A stretch of DNA of 64,000 nucleotides from Tigriopus japonicus (Eukaryota > Arthropoda > Copepoda > Harpacticoida > Harpacticidae): contig JAAGOF010000100.1 in the NCBI GenBank assembly GCA_010645155.1, forward strand, positions 306,771-370,770, written 5' to 3'. Both the position numbers and the translations under genes were made by a program. The notes beneath the pieces are model-generated. The model saw only the letters and a list, made by a program, of their open reading frames with translations. It was not told the origin of the DNA and searched no databases. Within the stretch, counting starts at the first letter, position 1. Every line of letters begins with the position of its first letter. Positions 21,129 to 30,612 of this stretch are shown in pieces.

Positions 21129-24100
21129 ATGGCTGAACCTTCGAAGATTATTGCTAAACCCGGCACAACGGATAGTGCCATTAAAGCTGCTCATGGAACC
21201 ATTCGAGCATTGCAAGGTCATTTTACTCGCATTGAAAAACAGATCATCAACATAGCATCAATTTCATCTTCATCTCCCGCAACATCCATTGCTTCGTGTG
21301 AGGAACTTTCATCACTCCTATCAGATTTGAGATCGAAACAGACTACTTTAGTGTCTGCGTATGATAATCTTTCAACTTTGGACCCTAGCACCATCGAAAA
21401 AAATTGTGACAAGTTAGATGAAATAGCCGAGAAATATACTGCTTGTGTTCAACTTAAGATTAGTGCTCTTTCACAACTCGATGCACTTGAGTCATTAAGC
21501 CCGCGTCGCGTGGTGTTCAAGGAAAATGTTGGACTTCAGCCATTCAAATTAACCCGTGACGCCAATCCTGAAGAAGTTCGAACATGGGTTAAGGCTTTTC
21601 GTGCTTTCTTTTCGACTTCAAACATGCACTTACTTTGCATCGCGGATCAACAGGCCTATTTCCTCGCATTCCTAGAACCCGAACTTTCCACAATACTAAG
21701 TGATTCAATTTTAGAGCACACATCTATTCTATCTGAAGGAGGATGCATTGATATTCTTGAACAACGGTTCCGCGACTTACATCCTATTTTTGCGAGGAGG
21801 TGTTCCTTATTTTCCTTCCGTAAAGCCAAGTCAACTCGTTTTGCTGACGCATATCATCAATTACGAAAACAAGCTGATGAATGTGAGTTATCATCATTCG
21901 ATACCAAGCGTGATCTTCTTGCATTTATCATGATCAGATCATGTGATGATGATCTAGGTCTTTATACACGTCTTTTGGAATTGGACAATCCTGATATAAC
22001 GGAACTTATGAAACAAGCCAAGCTGTATGAAAACGCACGTCAGTCAAATATAGAAGTTAATGCGGCTGCAATCACCACCGATTCTTCCAAAACATTCACA
22101 CCCGATAATTACGTTTGCTTTGGGTGTGGTAGCAAGGAGCACAAGAAATATGAATGTCCATTCCGGTCAAACAGATGCTTTGAGTGCAACAACATGGGAC
22201 ATTTAGCAAAATTTTGCAAAAATCGAATCCGTGGAAGAACTCAAGACCGACGTAGACCGAGCGAGAGGCATAACACAAAAAGTCCTCAGCGATCATATGA
22301 ACGTCGCTCTGGAACACCATTTACACGAAACCGATCTCCATCATCTACTCGAATTTCGGCTGTGACTGGAACGTCTTCCAATTATGCTACACCGCTCATT
22401 AAAATGTATTGTTCATTCCGGGACGAGGCTCTGATTGCCATCCCTGACACAGGTGCCACCCGTACGATATTACCACTCTCTGCTATACAGGATCATTCCC
22501 TTATTAAATCATCACGTACTCGCCTTTCGGCGGCCAATGGAACACCAATGACATGTTCTGGAGCTATTACGTTCACGGCAAAGACTGAGGACTCCCAATC
22601 AACCACCATAATTGATGCATTGGTATCGCCCGATCTTTCTGGACCCGCTCTTATTTCGTGGCATGATCTCATGGAACTGGGAGTCATTTCATCAAGTTTT
22701 CCGAATACTAAATCAATGGCGTTTGCGCGAGTGGCAAAACAGGATAGCCTCGGTACCATTAAAGCGGATTTTGAGGACGTTTTATGTAGTACCCTTGGTG
22801 ATGCATCTGGTACAATCAGAGGTGAACCCATGAAAATTATCTTGGACCCCAAATCGGATGTGAAGCCGATTCAGGTACGCACTGCTCGACCCGTACCATT
22901 ACATATGCAAGATGCCGCTGATGAATTGGTTGATGAACTTTATACTTCAGGTGCCATTAAGCCCGTCACAGTACCAACCAAATGGTGCTCCCCCGCCCAC
23001 TTTGTAAGCAAAGCAGGGGGGAAGAAAGTTCGTCTCGTTACAGACTACAGACAACTTAATAAAGCTGTCCTACGACCAGTTCATCCGTTTTCATCTTCCA
23101 AGGATCTCATGCGTCGCGTCCTTCCTGAAAGTAAGTGGTTCGCAAAACTGGACGCCATTCATGGTTATTACCAGGTACCTCTGGATGAAGAAAGTGCCTT
23201 GCTCACCTGTTTTCTATTGCATAACGGGCGATGGATGTATACAGTAGCCCCTATGGGTCTGAACTCATCATCTGATAACTTCAATTACAGAACCGACGCA
23301 GCAGTGGCCGATTTGGTATGGCTACTTAAAATAGTCGATGACATGTTAGTCCAGGCTCCCACAGAACAAATTCTTTATGAACGCTTACGTGTTGTCTTGA
23401 ACCGATGTCGAAACGCTGGCATCAAGTTATCACTCGACAAGTTGGAAGTGGGGCAATCTGTCAAATTTGCTGGGTTTGTGATCTCGTCAGAAGGCGTGGG
23501 GCCTGACCCATCCAAACTAGCAGCAATTCGAAACTTTCCAACTCCAAAGTCTGTTACTGATATCCGTTCATTTCTTGGTTTGGCCAACCAGCTGGGACCA
23601 TTTCTACCAGACTTAGCCCATGCTACTTTACATATCAGACAATTATTAAAGAAATGCAATGCGTTTGTTTGGCTTGATTGCCATTCACAAGAATTCGAAA
23701 TAACCAAGGCTTTGTTGTGCTCATCATCCGTCGTGAAACCTTTTGATCCCTCCTTGCCAACTGAACTCCTTACCGATGCATCGAAACTTCACGGATTGGG
23801 ATATGCGCTCATTCAAAGGGATCAAAAAGGCAGCCCTCGTTTAATCCAGTGTGGTTCCATGTCATTATCAGCAGCTCAACGTAATTATGCCACCGTGGAG
23901 CTGGAATGTGCCGCAATAATTTGGGCCATAACCAAATGTGATTATTATCTTCGAGGGATGAATCATTTTCGCGTTGTTACGGATCACAGGCCGTTGTTGG
24001 GAATTTTTTCAAAACACCTCGCTCCCTTGTCCAATGAACGCTTACAAAGAATGCGAGAGCGCCTTGTGCCTTATTCATTTACCCTTGATTGGTCTGCTGG

Positions 24101-25439
24101 GAAAGAACATTTGATTGCCGACGCATTAAGTCGTGCCCCTTATTTTCCAGCCGACCCATCATTTGACATCATACGCGTCGTTGACGCTGAGGATCCCTCC
24201 CTTCATATAATTCGGGATAATATCGATGATGAATACAAGAAACTGGCACGCTGTATCCAACATGGAGCTCTTCACGACAAATGTCTCATGGACTTCAAGG
24301 GCGTTTTTATCGACCTCTCTATCGACAATGGGTTTATAATGCTTGGTGATAGGATATTTGTGCCACGCCCTGCTCGATCGAAGATTTTGGACTTACTACA
24401 TTTGTCTCATTCTGGGATCGTCAAGACCAGTCAGATGGCGAAACAATTATACTTCTGGCCAACACTGCTTAATGAGATCAAACAACGCATATCAAGTTGC
24501 CAAAAATGTCTCAAAGTGCTTCCCTCTCAACCTACTGAACCGTTGCTACAAGAGGTAGCTGATTATCCAATGGAAAAGGTTTCCGTGGACCTCTTTGAGA
24601 TATCTGGTTCACAATTCATAGTTATGGTTGATCGTTATAGCGGTTTTCCGTTTGTGAGAAAATTGGCAACAACAACAACAACAAACATTTGCTCAGTGTT
24701 ACTCGCATGGTTCCGGGACTTTGGGTTTCCAAAGTTTCTAAAATCAGATCAAGGTCCACAGTTCAGAAATAGTTTTGATTCGTTTTGCTCTGCCAATAAT
24801 ATCTATCATTCCACCTCAAGCCCTTACAATCCTCGCAGCAACGGACTTGCAGAATCAGCAGTAAAGAATATGAAACTCCTTCTCAAGAAATGTGATTTAA
24901 ATGAAGATAAATTTAGAGAAGCACTGCTTGAATGGCGAAATACGCCACGCGCTGATGGATTTAGTCCAGCGCAGGGTTTCTTTGGACGTGTTCTTCGGAC
25001 CCGGCTACCTGTCGCCACTCAACCAAAACCAACATCAATGGAAGATTTTGCTTCAGCTCGCCAATCTCGTCGCAATAGTGATATCTTGGCACAACCTGGC
25101 ATTCCCTTACCACGTCTTTCTATTGATGACAATGTGATCATTCAAAGCCCTATAGATGGGTTATGGTCAAATCAGGGAATTATAAGTCGAATTCATAGAC
25201 ATGGCCGTTCATATGATATCACAACAAATGGTGGTGTATTTAGACGAAACCGAAAATACATCCGCCTTATTCAAAAGACACCATCTTTCGGAAACACGAA
25301 ACAACTTTTACCCACATCAAATCATAAACCCGTTGAGTCCAATCAAGCTGTTCCTAAGGATCCAAGAATTCGACGAAGTCTACGTATTCGAAGGAAAAGG
25401 AAAGTTCAATTTTCCAACAAAATTTCATTCATCACCTAA
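21129..25439 (+). CDS. LTR-B gag-pol polyprotein
   Basis: 1436 residues in one frame with no gag/pol frameshift. The N-terminal third is gag-like. Two CCHC knuckles begin near residue 330 (CFGCGSKEHKKYEC, then CFECNNMGHLAKFC). The aspartic protease motif PDTGATRTILP has its Asp near 440. Reverse transcriptase shows KLDAIHGYYQV (Asp about 675) and the catalytic IVDDML (Asp about 737/738). RNase H shows LTDAS (about 883) and VTDHRPL. Integrase has an HH-CC region ending SSCQKC, VSVDLFEI (Asp about 1154), SDQGPQF (Asp about 1207) and NGLAESAV (Glu about 1242). The C-terminus is basic. All catalytic residues I can check are present. The spacing between the last two integrase acids is 34 rather than the usual 35 residues. 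Confidence 0.95.
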   Translation: MAEPSKIIAKPGTTDSAIKAAHGTIRALQGHFTRIEKQIINIASISSSSPATSIASCEELSSLLSDLRSKQTTLVSAYDNLSTLDPSTIEKNCDKLDEIAEKYTACVQLKISALSQLDALESLSPRRVVFKENVGLQPFKLTRDANPEEVRTWVKAFRAFFSTSNMHLLCIADQQAYFLAFLEPELSTILSDSILEHTSILSEGGCIDILEQRFRDLHPIFARRCSLFSFRKAKSTRFADAYHQLRKQADECELSSFDTKRDLLAFIMIRSCDDDLGLYTRLLELDNPDITELMKQAKLYENARQSNIEVNAAAITTDSSKTFTPDNYVCFGCGSKEHKKYECPFRSNRCFECNNMGHLAKFCKNRIRGRTQDRRRPSERHNTKSPQRSYERRSGTPFTRNRSPSSTRISAVTGTSSNYATPLIKMYCSFRDEALIAIPDTGATRTILPLSAIQDHSLIKSSRTRLSAANGTPMTCSGAITFTAKTEDSQSTTIIDALVSPDLSGPALISWHDLMELGVISSSFPNTKSMAFARVAKQDSLGTIKADFEDVLCSTLGDASGTIRGEPMKIILDPKSDVKPIQVRTARPVPLHMQDAADELVDELYTSGAIKPVTVPTKWCSPAHFVSKAGGKKVRLVTDYRQLNKAVLRPVHPFSSSKDLMRRVLPESKWFAKLDAIHGYYQVPLDEESALLTCFLLHNGRWMYTVAPMGLNSSSDNFNYRTDAAVADLVWLLKIVDDMLVQAPTEQILYERLRVVLNRCRNAGIKLSLDKLEVGQSVKFAGFVISSEGVGPDPSKLAAIRNFPTPKSVTDIRSFLGLANQLGPFLPDLAHATLHIRQLLKKCNAFVWLDCHSQEFEITKALLCSSSVVKPFDPSLPTELLTDASKLHGLGYALIQRDQKGSPRLIQCGSMSLSAAQRNYATVELECAAIIWAITKCDYYLRGMNHFRVVTDHRPLLGIFSKHLAPLSNERLQRMRERLVPYSFTLDWSAGKEHLIADALSRAPYFPADPSFDIIRVVDAEDPSLHIIRDNIDDEYKKLARCIQHGALHDKCLMDFKGVFIDLSIDNGFIMLGDRIFVPRPARSKILDLLHLSHSGIVKTSQMAKQLYFWPTLLNEIKQRISSCQKCLKVLPSQPTEPLLQEVADYPMEKVSVDLFEISGSQFIVMVDRYSGFPFVRKLATTTTTNICSVLLAWFRDFGFPKFLKSDQGPQFRNSFDSFCSANNIYHSTSSPYNPRSNGLAESAVKNMKLLLKKCDLNEDKFREALLEWRNTPRADGFSPAQGFFGRVLRTRLPVATQPKPTSMEDFASARQSRRNSDILAQPGIPLPRLSIDDNVIIQSPIDGLWSNQGIISRIHRHGRSYDITTNGGVFRRNRKYIRLIQKTPSFGNTKQLLPTSNHKPVESNQAVPKDPRIRRSLRIRRKRKVQFSNKISFIT

Positions 25440-25605
25440 ATTTTCTTCCTTACATTCACTCACTTCACTTTTTTCTTATGATCATTTTCATTCTTCCATC
25501 GATTCACCGTTGTGAAGTCGCATTGCGAAATCATCTATAACAAACTATAATCAATTGTTCCGTTATGAATTGTCGGTATGGATATTAATGGTTTATCAAT
25601 CTTTA

Positions 25606-25619
25606 GGGGAGGAAAGAGA
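25606..25619 (+). promoter_or_regulatory. LTR-B polypurine tract
   Basis: GGGGAGGAAAGAGA ends exactly at the first base of the 3' LTR, the expected position for the plus-strand primer of reverse transcription. Confidence 0.85.
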
Positions 25620-25759
25620 TGTTATATCTATGAATTCAGGATTTTGCTCCTGGCGATACCATCGCTGTCTCTCTCTCTCGTGACTTTTGGAATAAACCAA
25701 ATTCGGGTGTTCGTGATTTGTAAAAGGAATATTATATATAAATATATGAAGACACGACA
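25620..25759 (+). repeat. LTR-B 3' LTR
   Basis: 140 bp copy of 20897-21036, followed by the GTAAT duplication. Confidence 0.95.
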
Positions 25760-26061
25760 GTAATGCATCTGGGATTGTAGTTATGTGACAACGCCTTTGA
25801 TTGAATGGATGAATTTTAGGCGATATACCCTGTAGAATCAAAGGTGACACGGCATTCTGGGGAAAGTTGGTTTCTCTACCTTAAATGAGAAGCAAATTTA
25901 ACATTGGAGAAGCAATGTTTACATTCTGGCAATGTCTTCCCCACCTCACAACGGAACTTTGCCCTTTTTTGCTCACGCAACCTTGAATTAATTTTTGTGT
26001 CGTTTATAAGTGAGACTACAACTGGTGACCCGACGAACACGCTGCACGTCTCGCCAACGCT

Positions 26062-26319
26062 ATGGCGACCACCCCGATGGCCTCCGCGGCCACTCCGACG
26101 GCTTCCGCGGCCACCCCGACGACCAATACGGCCACGCCCTTGATGAGGGCCGATCTGGTGGCCTTGACCGTGGCCGGCGTGGCCATCAAGGTACCAAAGC
26201 TTGACCGATCTGATCCCGAATTGTGGTTCTTTGCCGCCGAGGGCCCTTCCACCTTGCGGGGATCACCAAGCAAGCCACCAAATTTTATCACATGACCAGT
26301 GTTCTGGATGCCTCAGACA
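26062..26319 (+). pseudogene. LTR-A gag remnant, N-terminal part
   Basis: Opens with an Ala/Thr/Pro-rich start and RADLVALTVAGVAIKVPKLD, then DPELWFFAAE, which resembles the start of Ty3/gypsy capsid regions. Near 26240 the reading shifts by one base: the continuation FHLAGITKQATKFYHMTS lies in another frame, so the gene is broken. It is cut at 26319 by a transposon. Confidence 0.65.
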
Positions 26320-26327
26320 GTAATAAG

Positions 26328-28058
26328 TAGAGCTAGGGAAAAATTTTTTTTTTCATCAAAAATATTTTTTTACATTTTTTGCCAATTTTACGTGAATATA
26401 ACATTTTAATTTTATTTGACATATTTTGGAAAATTTCAACATTTTCTTAACATTTTTTGTACTTTTTGCTCAAAAATGTCATCCCAAAACCGGTTCTGAG
26501 GGACCAATTAATGAAATGAAGGCTTGAAGTTTCCCGCCAAAATTTCCCGTTAATATTGTCATAGTTCAACTTCACATTTTACGATGGCAATTAATTAAAA
26601 TCTTTGGAAATGGGAAAAAAGTGCCCTTAAAGGTTCTTGTCAAAAAATTATGAAAAAGTTCAAATCAGAAACTTTGTGATCTTTTTCCTATGATTATTTT
26701 ACGTGGGCTAAATAGCTATCTGTAGAGTAAAGTATGTTTTAAGTTGGCACTGTTGCCACTATTTACTCAGACTTTAATATCTATTACCTTTCAAAGGATC
26801 TGAATGTGCTTTCTGACTTATAACTAGAGATGTCGCATTGGCGCAAAATGTTTTTTTACACTTTTCACAATTTATTTGCACTTTTTGCACTTTTTGCCAT
26901 TTTTGGACTAAAATTCCAAAAGTACTTGAAATGCTCATTTTTAAACTTATTTTTTGAACATAATTTTTTTTTAATCTGAAGTCAGAGATTCAATTTTCTT
27001 GAATTTCTCTGTTGTGCTTGACATCTACAAACATTCACATACGAACACAAACACAAGCATAGAGAAACCAAAATATCAGTTCTTTCTTGATCCAGAAAAA
27101 TCTCTCGTGATCGCTACCACCAGATTGGCAAAGGCAATGGAAAACAACAATTTCCTCCTCGAACTTATCGTTGCATATGGCTTTGGAACCTGGTTTTTGA
27201 AGGTGTTTTTGTCGATATCGTCCAGCACTTGAGCCGCTACCAAAATCGTAATTGGTTTAACTTCAAAGTGAGTGACGAGGAGAAAAAAAGCTCTCCTTGG
27301 ATTTGCATGTGTTTCTCTCAGCTCATCATGGAGATCTTTCTACGAGATCCGACGTTTTCAGAGTTGCCACTCAAAAGTAGGTCCAACAAACAAATATGAG
27401 GCGTGTTTGGCTTCAAAATAGCTGTTTTTGTGCACGACGAGATTATCAATTCCATTCAGACTTGGGATTGGATTTGGGAAGGTACAGTAGCTTAAGGAAT
27501 CAACCGTCGGAGGGAATATAATCTCCTTGAGGAACTCCTCCTTCTAGTGTAGTGGGAAAGTGTGAGTGAGTTCGTAAGTGTAAGTATGCGTGTGAATGAA
27601 TGTACTAAAAAAAATTTGAAAAATTTTTATTTGCACTTTTTACTTGCGTTTTTTCCTGGTTTTTTTTGCACTTTGAGTAGCACTTTTTGCACTTTTTATT
27701 TGCACCAAAATGACACCTCTACTTATAACAAACTGTTTTGACGTCTAGCTTATAAATACACCCCCCAATGCAAAGCGCAACATCCCGTTTTTTTAAGCTA
27801 GTTTTGACGGCATTATTTCCTTCAGATGTCTGGTTAAACTGTCTTAAGTAGTCTTCTCAAGTCCTCCACGCATCTAGTCCCATTTCTTACACATTTCGTT
27901 GACTTTTTTGCCCTAATTTTCAACATTTTTTGCACTTTTTGATCAAAATTTCAACATTTTTGCCCTTTTTGCCCTATATTTCAAATTTTTTTGCCCTTTT
28001 TCCTGACATTTGAATGACATTTTTTGGACGTATTTCCAACATTTTTTCCCGGGCTCTA
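26328..28058. mobile_element. hAT-type element (hAT-1) inside the LTR-A gag remnant
   Basis: The ends are TAGAGCTAGGGAAAAA and the inverted form TAGAGCCCGGGAAAAA. The target duplication is GTAATAAG at 26320-26327 and 28059-28066. The interior is low-complexity with repeated TTTTTGCACTTTTTG words. No transposase. Another hAT-type element lies within it. Confidence 0.88.
26825..27721. mobile_element. hAT-type element (hAT-2) nested in hAT-1
   Basis: The ends are TAGAGATGTCGCATTGG and, inverted, TAGAGGTGTCATTTTGG; both are followed by G-GCAAA. The duplication is CTTATAAC at 26817-26824 and 27722-27729. A 77-codon frame at 26999-27232 (LIVAYGFGTWF) has no family I recognise; it could be a transposase scrap. 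Confidence 0.88.
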
Positions 28059-28075
28059 GTAATAAGTTTGGTTAA

Positions 28076-29227
28076 GGTCTAGTATTTCGGACCAGGCGTG
28101 CGTCATATTAAAGAAGAAGGCATGGATGGGCACTTTCCTGACGCTGTCCGACTTTGATCTAAACATTCGTGATTAGGGGCAAGACGATTATTTGGTGTCG
28201 TCTCGATCTCGTGCACGTAAAGTTTGAGCACAAGCACAGATTCACACGTTGGTATTTTAAAGTCTGACATCGACAAAAATCATGCAGTTTTGATCATTCG
28301 TTGAAAATGAAGGCCAAACGTTCCTCTAAATGCCTGGAGACACACAGAGTTGATATGCTTTTAAGTCTATCTCTCGGCCCGAGACCATCACTATTTTGTC
28401 CAAAAAGTTTGTTTAGATCAATTAGTACAATGAATTTTCCTGGCGAGCCAGGCCGGGAAACTGCGTATAAGGTGGTTGGCACTGCTGTGATCAAGAAAAG
28501 GCGAGGGGTTACTGACTAAGGATGACCAAAGGTGTTGTTCAAAAAACTGCTGAAATGAGGGACTTCCTAACAACACATTTCAATAATAGAGCAATGGATT
28601 TTTAATCCTAGAATAAGTGGTTAGGCCAATTTTTTGAGCTGGCCTAACTGAAAATAATGAACATCATTAAGCGCAGTCCAAAGTTCTGTCCAGCTTTTTG
28701 CCCCGGGTCTGTTCAGCAAAATCACCTCGCACGAGGAATCTGTTAAGCCAGGTTTAGTTAAGCTAGTACACATCTTGAGCGCATTCTTTGTTTATTGTGT
28801 CACAAAAAATTTAACTTAACTAAAACCTAGCAAAACATGGCCACCCTGGATTTCCCTTCTCCCTCTCCTAAAGTTTAACGCACGCCCGGTCCGAAATCAC
28901 AGATCATATAATGACTAGATGTCGCATTGGCCCGTACCGTCGGCGAGAGAAAAATGACACCACTTGGCCCAGCTGCGCTAGCTTCAAAATCTCAGGGCGA
29001 CCGCGTGCTCAGAAGTAACGACGTTCGCTCGCGTCAAGAACAAAGTACGTACGGTACTTTGAGTTTGTTCAGGATTTGGCCACGCTGGCAAAATTTTGAA
29101 AAGTTCGAAATTCCCACCATTTTGGGGTGTAGTGTTATGTACCAGCTGATGAAGCAAAGTTGTCCACCTTTTTCTCGCACGAAGCGAGGTCTAGCCATTA
29201 TTTGGTCTGTGTCCGAAATACTAGACC
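28076..29227. mobile_element. TTAA-flanked element with 17-bp TIRs
   Basis: Perfect ends GGTCTAGTATTTCGGAC in inverse orientation at 28076-28092 and 29211-29227, each bordered by TTAA (28072-28075, 29228-29231). TTAA targets are typical of piggyBac and Kolobok elements. A second inverted copy of the left end occurs internally near 28880-28900 (CGCACGCCCGGTCCGAAAT), so part is duplicated or nested. No transposase was recognised. Confidence 0.75.
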
Positions 29228-29269
29228 TTAATCGAAAGTGTCGCCGCATCCTCCGTTCTTGCCATGCGT

Positions 29270-29480
29270 CGGCTGGCGACGTCTCAGCCACGCCCTACGA
29301 CGACTTTAAGGCCGCAGTCCTCCGCCGTGCTGAATTGAGCAATTTCCAGACCACCCAGGCCTTCAAAGCGTATCAGATCGGGGACCGGGACCCCACAGAC
29401 GCCCTCAATGACCTGCTTGACCTGTGGCACGGGGGCGCCGCCCACGCGCAAACGTGCCCGGCCTTCAGAGGTTTTTACGT
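29270..29480 (+). pseudogene. LTR-A gag remnant, central part
   Basis: Reads ATPYDDFKAAVLRRAELSNF followed by QAFKAYQIGDRDPTDALNDL, similar to the capsid C-terminal region of Ty3/gypsy gag. The frame continues upstream only through unrelated inserted DNA. No pol sequence follows. Confidence 0.6.
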
Positions 29481-29487
29481 GGACAAA

Positions 29488-29702
29488 CTGCCAGCAAGGC
29501 TCCCAAAATTCACGACGGCCAACGAAGGCCGACCTGGTAGCCTTGACCGTGGCCAACGTGGCCAGCAAGGCTCCCAAAATTGACGACGGCCAACGAAGGC
29601 CGACCTGGTAGCCTTGACCGTGGCCAGCAAGGCTCCCAAAATTGACGAAGGCCGACCTGGTAGCCTTGACCGTGGCCAACGTGGCCAGCAAGGCTCCCAA
29701 CG
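29488..29702 (+). repeat. Minisatellite derived from the LTR-A gag start
   Basis: About three and a half units of 60-75 bp built on CAGCAAGGCTCCCAAAATTG, AAGGCCGACCTGGTAGCC and TTGACCGTGGCCAACGTGG. Translated, the unit is KADLVALTVANVASKAPKID, which matches the gag N-terminus encoded at about 26145-26210 (RADLVALTVAGVAIKVPKLD). A segment of gag was copied to the 3' end of the element and amplified. Confidence 0.8.
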
Positions 29703-29820
29703 TTTCCCTTGTCTCTCCTTATCCATATTTTGGTTCACATCGTTCCAGCTTCTTTCTATTGCCTTCCCATTTACTTTATCTCTTTCTTGTAAGGCTCTTA
29801 GACGACCCTGAGGGGGGTAT

Positions 29821-29942
29821 TGTGGGGAGACGGCAACCCTGAAAGAGGAAATAAACTATTCTACTAGAACCTTCGGCGGAGAGAAGACGTCTCTCCGAGT
29901 TCTCTGACGAATCGATCGTTAACTAGGATCGACATCCCTACA
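29821..29942 (+). repeat. LTR-A 3' LTR
   Basis: Complete 122-bp LTR, TGTGGGGAGACGG to CATCCCTACA, preceded by a short purine run and followed by the AGTT duplication. Confidence 0.85.
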
Positions 29943-30054
29943 AGTTGTGCCCATTTTAGCAAATTCAAGCCATTTCAAATTTAGCGTGTTTTAAAAGTCT
30001 AGGTTCGTGGAAACGATTGATATTTCCACAGATATCCACAGGTGCGTTATGAAG

Positions 30055-30589
30055 ATAAGAATATTTTTTAACGGAAAATGTATTTTAAGTACCTTTTAAG
30101 TGAGATTGTATGTATTATTTTGGGCTTTTTTGATTTAAACTTCAAAACTCAATCTTTTATTGTTATAGTTTTTTATAGTTTTGAGCTATTTTGACATTAG
30201 CTCCAAAACAAAAAATTTCATTTATTTTTGCAATATTGAAAAGCTATATGAAATCTTTGGGAATTTGTTTTTTCATATAACAATAGCGTTTTTCGGCTTT
30301 TTGGGGTCAAAAACGGACCATTCAAAGTCAAATAACTCAGCTGCTGATGTATGAATTTTTATTCACTTTGAATTCATAAGGTAACTAAATGGTCTCTACA
30401 TATGGTTTAAATAGGTTATTGAAAAATGTCGTAATTATTAGGTTTTTAGGCATATAACTTTTTCCCTGGGCCTAAACTTATAGAATACAATAAAAGTAAA
30501 GTTGTTCCCCATTAAAATGTGGGTCCCAAAAGGGCCATGATGTCTTTGGTATTTTGATTCAAACTCAAAAACCCATTCGGAACACCATG
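30055..30589. repeat. FB1 repeat, half copy
   Basis: Corresponds to the right half of 16388-17452, through TTTTTCGGCTTTTTGGGGTC, CCATTCAAAGTCAAATAA, TAAAAGTAAAGTTGTTCCCC and the terminal CCATTCGGAACACCATG. The opposite arm is missing. The left boundary is approximate. Confidence 0.7.
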
Positions 30590-30612
30590 CTTGATTAAGG
30601 ATGGATTATGGT

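Larger units (their letters stand above)
20897..25759 (+). mobile_element. Full-length Ty3/gypsy-type LTR retrotransposon (LTR-B)
   Basis: The 140-bp LTRs at 20897-21036 and 25620-25759 appear identical, start TGTTATATC and end ACACGACA. The 5-bp duplication GTAAT is at 20892-20896 and 25760-25764. TGGCGCAATCGGCAAGG directly after the 5' LTR is in the primer-binding position. The purine run AGGGGAGGAAAGAGA lies immediately before the 3' LTR. Inside is one uninterrupted gag-pol frame and no env-like frame. Domain order protease-RT-RNase H-integrase defines the Ty3/gypsy superfamily; the two zinc knuckles suggest the Mag-like lineage. LTR identity and an open frame imply a recent insertion. Confidence 0.95.
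20408..26015. mobile_element. MITE with 83-bp TIRs and 10-bp target duplication
   Basis: Perfect inverted repeats of 83 bp lie at 20408-20490 and 25933-26015, beginning TCTCACTTATAAACGACAC. They are flanked by CTACAACTGG at 20398-20407 and 26016-26025. Removing the nested LTR-B element leaves about 740 bp with no coding capacity. A 10-bp duplication with long TIRs is typical of Mutator-like elements, which is the likely but unproven class. It sits exactly over the LTR-A LTR/primer-site junction. Confidence 0.85.
18403..29942 (+). mobile_element. Non-autonomous LTR element (LTR-A), hosting nested insertions
   Basis: The 122-bp LTR starts TGTGGGGAGAC and ends CATCCCTACA. The 3' copy is 29821-29942. 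The 5' copy is 18403-18510 plus 20389-20402, split by an insertion. A 4-bp duplication AGTT flanks the whole (18399-18402, 29943-29946). After the 5' LTR comes ACTGGTGACCCGACG, a primer-binding-site type leader (right-hand copy near 26021); before the 3' LTR lies the purine-rich GAGGGGGG. Only gag-like remnants occur between (about 26062-26319 and 29270-29480); there is no pol. With the nested elements removed the internal part is about 0.9 kb, so this resembles a short non-autonomous Ty3/gypsy derivative. The two LTRs differ at about three positions. Confidence 0.82.

Noticed and set aside
20897..25759. Endogenous retrovirus with envelope
   Set aside because: After integrase there is only a short basic tail and non-coding sequence before the polypurine tract; no env-like frame.
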